Below are positions 48,769 through 54,227 of a DNA stretch of 54,227 nucleotides, piece by piece. The position numbers were made by a program, and so were the translations under genes. The notes below the pieces were generated by a model, which made no database searches, was not told the origin of the DNA, and saw only the letters and a program-made list of their open reading frames with translations. This stretch comes from CAZAOA01 sp964486765 (GTDB lineage: Bacteria > Patescibacteriota > UBA1384 > XYA2-FULL-43-10), in contig CAZAOA010000003.1 of the NCBI GenBank assembly GCA_964486765.1, positions 1 through 54,227 on the forward strand. Reading direction: 5' to 3'. Numbering within the stretch: position 1 is the stretch's first letter; each line of letters begins with the position of its first letter.

Positions 48769-49093
48769 CATAAGCAGTCAATAAGCCGGGTTCTGTCGAG
48801 GATAACAATCTATCTAAGCATGGAGACCTAAAGCATCACCCGAGTAGGGTTTGATGTCAAAGGTCCACTCCACTTGCACCAAGCGAGGCTTGCCACAGAC
48901 GTATGTCACCATACGAACGCGTAGTCTCTTACACTACGATTTCAACCTTACCATCGCGCCCAAAGGGCGGATTAGGCGGTGTATTTTCTTTTGCGCTGTT
49001 CTTGGACATCGCTGCCCACTCATTTTCACGAACGCTTTACTCTATGGTGCCCGGACTTTCCTCTTCGCCCTAATGGGCGAGCTGCTATCTAGA
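48769..49093 (-). ncRNA. rnpB: RNase P RNA
   Basis: On the minus strand the universal segments GAGGAAAGTCCGGGC and ACAGAACCCGGCTTA are present, with P1 formed by GATAGCAG / CTGCTTAT. About 325 bases long, bacterial type A-like. It is the catalytic RNA that trims tRNA 5' ends, with a terminator at 48715-48755. Confidence 0.95.
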
Positions 49094-49222
49094 CTACTTA
49101 TTTAGCATTACTATTATATCAAATATATAGCATTTGTCAATGATATTTGTAAGTACATGTCGTTGTGTTATTATGAAATTGCCGTTAAATCTGGAAATAT
49201 ACCCTACTGGGAGAACAGAGCA

Positions 49223-50143
49223 ATGTCAGTCTTTATGGATGTGTACGTTGATCGTGCACGGAGAGTCCGGTCAGTTCTTTGTGTCGGTCTTGATCCGACG
49301 CCTGATCATGTGCCATCTGATTATGGTGATGGTAAGGATCTGGGTCAAATGGAGACCTATCTTCGCGATGTTATCGAGGTAGCCGCCGAGAAGGCGGCCG
49401 TTGTGAAGCCCCAGTTTGCCTATTACGAGGCACTCGGGCCAGAAGGCATCATGATGATGATTCGGCTCATCGAACATGCGCACGTTCATGGGCTTCTGGT
49501 CATTCTCGATCACAAGGTCGTCGACATCGGAGCGACGATGGAGGCGTATGGTCGGGCGGTTTTTGACCAGTACAAGGCCGATGCCTGTACCTTCACACCC
49601 CTTCTGGGGGGCACCTTCCTTCCGCACGAGAAAGACAGAGCATCATGGTTGCCATGGCTGGACCAAGGCAAGGGCGTGATAACCATGATACGTACTAGCA
49701 ACCCTCATGCCGTGGATTTCCAGGACGCGCTTCTCGATGATGGAAGGCACGTCTACCAGATGCTGGCCGACATGGCCAATGAATGGGCCGTCGAAGTAGT
49801 AGAACTGACGGATGGTCGAGGGATGGTGGCCGGTGTTGTTGGTGCTACCACGCCCGAGCAGGCTGTAAGTATCAGAGAGCGTGTCAGCGACGACTTCCCC
49901 TTCTTGATCCCCGGCTTCGGAATTCAAGGTGGAGTCGCCACGGATGCAGTTGCCGGTTTCTCAGATACCGGGACTCCGAACTGCTTCGTCAACAGCTCAA
50001 GGGGCATTACCCGCAAGAGTTGGCAAGGCAAGAGCGGAGATCCGATGAATCATGTCGCTGCTGCCATTGATGAGGCCAATGTCGCATTGAACGAGGCACT
50101 CGAAGCAAGGTTCGGTTGGGATATCTACACGGCCGTAGCGTAA
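49223..50143 (+). CDS. pyrF: Orotidine 5'-phosphate decarboxylase
   Basis: This is a 306-residue protein. ATG 49223 is preferred because GGGAGA lies upstream and MSVFMDVYVDRARRVRSVLC is the usual opening. It has CVGLDPTPDHVP, VVKPQFAYYEALGPEG, catalytic ILDHKVVDIGATM (Asp-x-Lys-x-x-Asp), and GFGIQGG near the end with NSSRGI for phosphate binding. It is the longer type 2 decarboxylase form. It makes UMP from OMP and precedes pyrE by 33 bases. GC-rich codon use sets both apart from neighbouring genes. Confidence 0.93.
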   Translation: MSVFMDVYVDRARRVRSVLCVGLDPTPDHVPSDYGDGKDLGQMETYLRDVIEVAAEKAAVVKPQFAYYEALGPEGIMMMIRLIEHAHVHGLLVILDHKVVDIGATMEAYGRAVFDQYKADACTFTPLLGGTFLPHEKDRASWLPWLDQGKGVITMIRTSNPHAVDFQDALLDDGRHVYQMLADMANEWAVEVVELTDGRGMVAGVVGATTPEQAVSIRERVSDDFPFLIPGFGIQGGVATDAVAGFSDTGTPNCFVNSSRGITRKSWQGKSGDPMNHVAAAIDEANVALNEALEARFGWDIYTAVA

Positions 50144-50176
50144 CCAACTCGACATATCCGAAAGGGGGGCGAAGTC

Positions 50177-50776
50177 GTGGATGGAAGATTAAAATCGTTG
50201 GCTGACGAACTTCTTCGAATTGGAGCAATCAGGTTCGGGGAATTCACACTCAAGAACGGATCTGTATCGCCTGTTTACGTCGATCTACGAATCCTTCCGA
50301 GCTATCCATGTGTGCTGAAGCTCGTGGTTACAGAACTCAGCGAGGTGCTCAAAGGACTGACTTTCAACAAGATCGTCGGACTTCCTTACGCTGGTATTCC
50401 TCTGGCAGTTGCGGTAGGCTTTTCGAACTGTTTGTCTGCTATCGTTCTGCGCAAGGAATCCCAAGGTCATGGTGCGGGTCGGCTGATTGACGGTGACTTT
50501 GAAGAGGGTCAGATAGTCGCCGTCGTCGACGATGTTATCACCACCAGTGATACCAAGATCGAGATGGCAGCGCCACTGTTGGCTGCCGGATTGACCATCA
50601 ACGATGTCGTCGTCTTAGTTGACCGTGAGCAGGGCGGCAGAAGGGGTCTAGAGGCGGCAGGGTATGAGCTTCACTCGGTCTTCACCCTACAAGAGCTGAT
50701 CACGCATTTTGGTGAGACCGAGCAGATCGACGCTGAGACGTCCCGCACAGTTCTCGAGTACCTCGAAGGACAATGA
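50177..50776 (+). CDS. pyrE: Orotate phosphoribosyltransferase
   Basis: In this 199-residue protein the PRPP-binding motif IVAVVDDVITTSDTK (about 112-126) is complete, with LRKESQGHGAGRLIDG (the flexible loop) and GLPYAGIPLA upstream. Start GTG 50177 follows AGGGGGGCG. It makes OMP from orotate; with pyrF it forms the last two steps to UMP. It ends with two terminators at 50812-50865. Confidence 0.93.
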   Translation: MDGRLKSLADELLRIGAIRFGEFTLKNGSVSPVYVDLRILPSYPCVLKLVVTELSEVLKGLTFNKIVGLPYAGIPLAVAVGFSNCLSAIVLRKESQGHGAGRLIDGDFEEGQIVAVVDDVITTSDTKIEMAAPLLAAGLTINDVVVLVDREQGGRRGLEAAGYELHSVFTLQELITHFGETEQIDAETSRTVLEYLEGQ

Positions 50777-50811
50777 GGTGGCATTGTCACCCACGAACCG
50801 CGAAGGTCGTT

Positions 50812-50865
50812 GCCCAACCGGGCGGCGACCTTCAAAGGTTTTACAGCACTTTGCTGTATTTTTTT
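50812..50865 (+). terminator. Tandem terminators after pyrF-pyrE
   Basis: First GAAGGTCG / CGACCTTC with inner GCCC / GGGC (50812-50833), then ACAGCA / TGCTGT followed by A and T7 (50843-50865). Confidence 0.85.
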
Positions 50866-50880
50866 GTGCTAGAATTGAAG

Positions 50881-50943
50881 TAATATTAATTTGATTATAA
50901 TCCTATGTCATCAGACTAGTCTGTCAACATAGGGTGTGAATCG
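50881..50943. repeat. Palindromic element G, copy 2, with promoter
   Basis: AATATTAATTTGATTATAAT then CCTATGTCATCAGACTAGTC, TGTCAACATAGGGTGTGAAT. It matches 30521-30585 in order: the TATAAT region, the palindrome with AGACTAGTCT at its centre, and the GGGTGTGAATC end. Here it forms the promoter and 5' leader of the exonuclease gene. Confidence 0.85.
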
Positions 50944-50956
50944 GAAACTGGTAAAC

Positions 50957-51697
50957 ATGAAGATAATCTCTTGGAATGTGAATGGGATTCGCTCGGCCTA
51001 CGAAAAAGGTATGGCTAGTTTTGTGCGCAAAGAAGATGCAGATATATACTGTTTTCAGGAAATTAAAGCCGAAGAAGACCAGATCCAAAATATTATTGCA
51101 GATCTTAAAGAATATCAATTCTACATAAATTCATCAAAAAGAAAAAAGGGACATGCCGGAACTGCAGTTTTATACAAGAAATCACCGACTGGTATAAACA
51201 ACTTTTTGGGCTTTAAGCCTTTTGATATTGAAGGACGAATTTGCATACTAAAATATCAAAACTTAGAAATAATCAACGTTTATATGCCACATGGGGGACG
51301 TCAAAAAGAGAATCTAGATTTTAAACTCAAATCGTTTGAAACATTAGTTAATTATATTAAGAACAAGGAGAAAGTCATACTTATTGGCGACATCAATATT
51401 GCGCATACGGAACTGGACCTTGCTCGCCCAAAAAATAACAAGAACAATATTATGTTTACACCTAAAGAGAGAGCAGTGTTGGATAGCATCGAAGCATTGG
51501 GATTTACAGATACATTTAGGTCACTTTACCCCAAGGTCCAAAAGTTCACATGGTGGCCGTATGCATTCAAGGCCAGAGAGCGAGATGTGGGATGGAGGAT
51601 TGATTATTGTTATACGAAAAACATCAGAATCAAAGATGCCGACATATTAACAAAAACTACTGGCTCGGATCATTGTCCAATAAGTATTTTAATTTAA
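50957..51697 (+). CDS. Exonuclease III-family AP endonuclease
   Basis: This 246-residue protein begins MKIISWNVNGIRSAYEKGM and has CFQEIKAEEDQIQ, GDINIAHTELDL, TWWPYAFKARERDVGWRID and the closing GSDHCPISIL motif, all catalytic boxes of the Xth/ExoA family. It cuts DNA at abasic sites in base-excision repair. ATG 50957 is preferred because it gives the usual N-terminus. Its leader is a copy of palindromic element G. Confidence 0.94.
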   Translation: MKIISWNVNGIRSAYEKGMASFVRKEDADIYCFQEIKAEEDQIQNIIADLKEYQFYINSSKRKKGHAGTAVLYKKSPTGINNFLGFKPFDIEGRICILKYQNLEIINVYMPHGGRQKENLDFKLKSFETLVNYIKNKEKVILIGDINIAHTELDLARPKNNKNNIMFTPKERAVLDSIEALGFTDTFRSLYPKVQKFTWWPYAFKARERDVGWRIDYCYTKNIRIKDADILTKTTGSDHCPISILI

Positions 51698-51734
51698 TTG
51701 AATGGAACCATTTTCAAAAAAAGCAAATAAATCA

Positions 51735-51763
51735 TTGACAGCGCTACTCAATTATGCTAATAT
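51735..51763 (+). promoter_or_regulatory. Promoter of the RRM gene
   Basis: TTGACA (51735-51740), 17 bases, TAATAT (51758-51763), followed by a leader of about 90 bases. Confidence 0.7.
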
Positions 51764-51856
51764 GTAATCAAAGTTAGTAGGACTCGAAGGCGAATCGTAA
51801 GAATTGTTAAGAGAACTAGTGCTTGGTCGATTAATTTTAATGTTTTAGGAAAAAAC

Positions 51857-52189
51857 ATGAACATGGACGAAACTAATGCAGATGCCCCAAAGGAAGAGAA
51901 GAACAAACTTTATGTTGGAAATCTTCCTTACTCAGTTGATGACGCTAAGCTAGAAGAGATGTTTGCAGCCCTTGAGGGTGCAGAAGTCACTGAAGCTAAA
52001 GTTATCACTGACAAGTTCAATGACAACAGATCTCGAGGCTTCGGCTTCGTTACATTGGCTAACGAAGAGATGGCCAACAAAGCTGTTGAAGAGATGAACG
52101 GCAAAGAGATTGATAGTCGAGAGCTAGTAGTAAATGTTGCTCGACCTCAAGAAAAAAGAGAACGAAGAGAGAGAAATTACGATAACTAA
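51857..52189 (+). CDS. RRM RNA-binding protein
   Basis: In this 110-residue protein, one RRM domain (about 17-92) has RNP2 KLYVGNLPYSV and RNP1 RSRGFGFVTL, both complete. The basic C-terminal tail (EKRERRERNYDN) adds RNA affinity. It is probably a cold-shock type or small RNA-related chaperone like the Rbp proteins of cyanobacteria. It has its own promoter and is followed by a terminator hairpin (AAGAAAAG / CTTTTCTT) at 52209-52239. Confidence 0.93.
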   Translation: MNMDETNADAPKEEKNKLYVGNLPYSVDDAKLEEMFAALEGAEVTEAKVITDKFNDNRSRGFGFVTLANEEMANKAVEEMNGKEIDSRELVVNVARPQEKRERRERNYDN

Positions 52190-52208
52190 TATCGGATAGA
52201 CTCTTAAC

Positions 52209-52239
52209 AAGAAAAGTCTCCCAACGGGTGGCTTTTCTT
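52209..52239 (+). terminator. Terminator after the RRM gene
   Basis: AAGAAAAG / CTTTTCTT enclosing TCTCCCAACGGGTGG. The remaining spacer to 52434 holds the leader of the surface protein. Confidence 0.75.
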
Positions 52240-52279
52240 GTATATATACACCCTGTGGATAACTCGGTGTTTTTTTTGT

Positions 52280-52307
52280 TTGCAAACAGCTTCATAAATT
52301 TGATACA
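52280..52307 (+). promoter_or_regulatory. Promoter of the surface-protein gene
   Basis: TTGCAA and TACAAT are in good spacing (near 52280 and 52302). A leader of about 120 bases follows. Confidence 0.5.
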
Positions 52308-52434
52308 ATATAAACATGTTTAATAGCGACTGACGCTCTGTTTTTCGTGTAAATATCATCAGTAAGCTTTTGCGTTGTGGGAGATGCTATTTTGATTAAC
52401 TAAATCTTAACAATACATATAATTGTGAGGGGTA

Positions 52435-54227
52435 GTGACAAAAGTCATACTTCAAAAGATTAATCAGGTAAAAAGTCCAAGAGTTCGTTGGTCTCTTTTA
52501 GGACTACTTATTACTCTAATTGGTGCTATAGGTCTTATAGTAGTATTTAACCATTCTCAACAAGCTTCCGCTGCTGCTACACGATGGTGGGTTGCAGCTG
52601 GAGCAGGTGATTGGAATACAGATGCCAACTGGTCTGCTACTGAAGGTGGAGCAGGTGGATCTAGTTTTCCTGTTGCTGGAGATACTGTTTACTTTTCAGA
52701 TACTTCTTCAACCCAAACACTTACACTTGATGCTAATGCAGCTTGTAAAGATATATATACAGACAATGCAGATACCAGTGGAACTGATGACTTCACTGGA
52801 ACTATAGATCTCGCTACTTTTGACTTTGCTGTTGGTGATGCAAGTAATGACGGAGTATTAAGTATTAAAAATTCTGGTGCTGGTAGCCTTGCTCTTGACC
52901 TTGATTCAGGAACATTGACAATCACAAAACTTTTAGCTACTCCAGCATTTGATTTCACTAATTGCACAGTTGATGATGCAACTAGTACAATTTTGATAGC
53001 TTTTGATTCAAACGCATCTGCCGATAGAGATACAGTTAATCTAACTTCTGATGGGAATATACTTTACAATTTGATATTACACGCTAACAACGCAAGTTAT
53101 CAAGTTAAATATATTTTGGTTGATGCACTCGTATTAGCATCAAATTTAAGTCTCGACAATGACGGTGCCGATAGATTATATATTGAAGGTAATGGTCAAA
53201 ATGTTACAGTTAGTGGTGATTTGAGTTGTACGGGTACTGGGGCAGTTGAACGAATAACATTTGGTTCAGGTACTTGGACATTTAATGGTTCAGCAGATTT
53301 TCAAGGTAGTCTTACAGTAGCAACTGGTGGTGGTACTGTAAAAATGATGACTGATAGTGAAACTTTAGAGGGAACAACTCAATCACTTCCTAATCTTGAG
53401 ATAAAAGGAAACATCTCGACCACTGTTGGATACTGGGGCGTATATGTTACTGGAGATTTGATTATAGATGCTACAAAAACTTGGACAGTAGGTAGATCTC
53501 GTTTATCTTCTTCTAGTGGAGCTAAAACTGCGACAATAAATGGAACATTAGCAATAAACACTGATTTTAGAGTATATAGCGATGGCGGCAATGTCCATAA
53601 TTTGGTTTTTGGTGGTTCAGCCTCTATAGCTGGTGCAGGAACTTTCAACTTTTATGGAAACGCAGCACACACAATACCTGCTTTTGCCAATTGGACAGTA
53701 GCCAATATTCAATTTTGGATGAATGGCGGAAGTGGAGCTGTAACAAATACACTCACAGGTAATCTAACTACTACAGGCAACATTACCATATACGCCAACG
53801 ACCCACAGATTCTTACTTTAGACCTAAACAACTACAATCTTAATTGTAAAGATATAATAATGAAAGGCCAAGCAGATGCTACCGATAAGATAATGGGTGG
53901 CACTGGTACTCATACAATAACGGGAAATATTGATTTTAACAGTTTGGCTACCAATACCTTTGATGCCGAAACAAGTGAGGTTATACTTGCAGGGGCAGTC
54001 GCTCAAACAATAGAATCTAATAGTCAGTCTTTCTATGATCTTACTGTTACAAATACTCACGCCAGTGGTGCTATCCTAGCAGATGCTTTGACAGTTACAA
54101 ATAATCTACATCTCTCTGCCGATACTGCAAGCAATGTCCTTCTTGATGCTGCAACCAATGATCCTGCAGTAACTGTAACTGGTGTTGTAGATTTAACAGC
54201 AATTGGTGCAGGATATGAATCCATTGC
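52435..54227 (+). CDS. Very large beta-rich surface protein, 3' end outside the window
   Basis: This frame is open from GTG 52435 to the end of the window (597 codons). GAGGGG lies 4 bases before the start. The N-terminus has a signal anchor (SLLGLLITLIGAIGLIVVFN, about 20-39) and a cut-like SQQASAAA. The rest is Thr/Gly/Ser/Asn/Ala-rich, with repeated short strands such as GDWNTDANWS, LTLDANA, GNLTTTGNITI and TVTNNLHLSADTAS, typical of a right-handed beta-helix or filamentous adhesin. The C-terminus is missing, so an LPXTG-type signal for the sortase at 14408 cannot be tested. It is probably an exported adhesin important for attachment to a host cell. Confidence 0.85.
   Translation, partial: MTKVILQKINQVKSPRVRWSLLGLLITLIGAIGLIVVFNHSQQASAAATRWWVAAGAGDWNTDANWSATEGGAGGSSFPVAGDTVYFSDTSSTQTLTLDANAACKDIYTDNADTSGTDDFTGTIDLATFDFAVGDASNDGVLSIKNSGAGSLALDLDSGTLTITKLLATPAFDFTNCTVDDATSTILIAFDSNASADRDTVNLTSDGNILYNLILHANNASYQVKYILVDALVLASNLSLDNDGADRLYIEGNGQNVTVSGDLSCTGTGAVERITFGSGTWTFNGSADFQGSLTVATGGGTVKMMTDSETLEGTTQSLPNLEIKGNISTTVGYWGVYVTGDLIIDATKTWTVGRSRLSSSSGAKTATINGTLAINTDFRVYSDGGNVHNLVFGGSASIAGAGTFNFYGNAAHTIPAFANWTVANIQFWMNGGSGAVTNTLTGNLTTTGNITIYANDPQILTLDLNNYNLNCKDIIMKGQADATDKIMGGTGTHTITGNIDFNSLATNTFDAETSEVILAGAVAQTIESNSQSFYDLTVTNTHASGAILADALTVTNNLHLSADTASNVLLDAATNDPAVTVTGVVDLTAIGAGYESI

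Noticed and set aside
48574..49105. Plus-strand open frames opposite rnpB and the tRNA-Gln fragment
   Set aside because: They are complement of the RNA genes.

Overview
The window looks like a scaffold from an AT-rich, reduced-genome bacterium of the Candidate Phyla Radiation (Patescibacteria). The basis is the gene set and gene forms: a short ThrRS without a TGS domain, short MiaB and LspA, a Def-Fmt fusion, a relaxase-less VirB-type secretion cluster, small GIY-YIG proteins beside tRNAs, and a DGR-type reverse transcriptase. UGA is used as a stop, so this is not a UGA-Gly lineage; the exact phylum is not resolved. There are four N gaps (6121-6130, 14006-14105, 15391-15400, 25899-25908); three of them break genes.

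Layout. 1-1.2 kb: a DGR-type reverse transcriptase whose frame is broken at a (GA)22 tract. 1.4-9.25 kb: an accessory element with a VirB2-like pilin, a pilin-VirB6 fusion, PrgI, a TraC-like protein, VirB4, an M23 peptidase and a large serine recombinase whose 3' end lies inside the tmRNA gene (minus strand). 9.8-14.4 kb: tRNA-Lys, membrane proteins, a methyltransferase, an HTH-Hsp20 fusion with its own operator, a GC-rich thymidylate kinase, and a disrupted tRNA-Val locus with a GIY-YIG gene. 14.4-25.6 kb: sortase, a T-box-like leader ahead of an operon ending in thrS, miaB, HD and NUDIX proteins, bL25, uvrB and two unassigned structured RNAs. 25.7-45.3 kb: core genes (trmD, khpA, rpsP, def-fmt, galE, priA, der, lepB, lgt, dksA-like, lspA, rplT-rpmI-infC, bactofilin, uvrA) and two paralogous membrane-anchored proteins. 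45.4-47.06 kb: a compact GC-rich retron, with promoter, folded ncRNA, reverse transcriptase carrying the retron NAxxH and VTG motifs, and terminator. 47.1-54.2 kb: small membrane proteins, tRNA-Gln with a second GIY-YIG gene and a split 5' tRNA copy, rnpB, pyrF-pyrE, an exonuclease III, an RRM protein, and the start of a very large beta-rich surface protein, a possible sortase or secretion client.

Two themes stand out. First, mobile or retro-elements are dense: DGR-type RT, retron, serine-recombinase element, and GIY-YIG genes that sit directly 5' of an intact tRNA and downstream of a broken 5' copy of the same tRNA. Second, several families of short palindromic or degenerate repeats have spread through spacers, tRNA D-loops and, in frame, coding genes (thrS, priA, miaB, trmD, rplY). 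GC-rich islands (tmk, the 25.3 kb gene, the retron, pyrF-pyrE) differ visibly in base and codon use from the AT-rich background and are probably acquired. All calls come from reading the sequence; no database search was possible.
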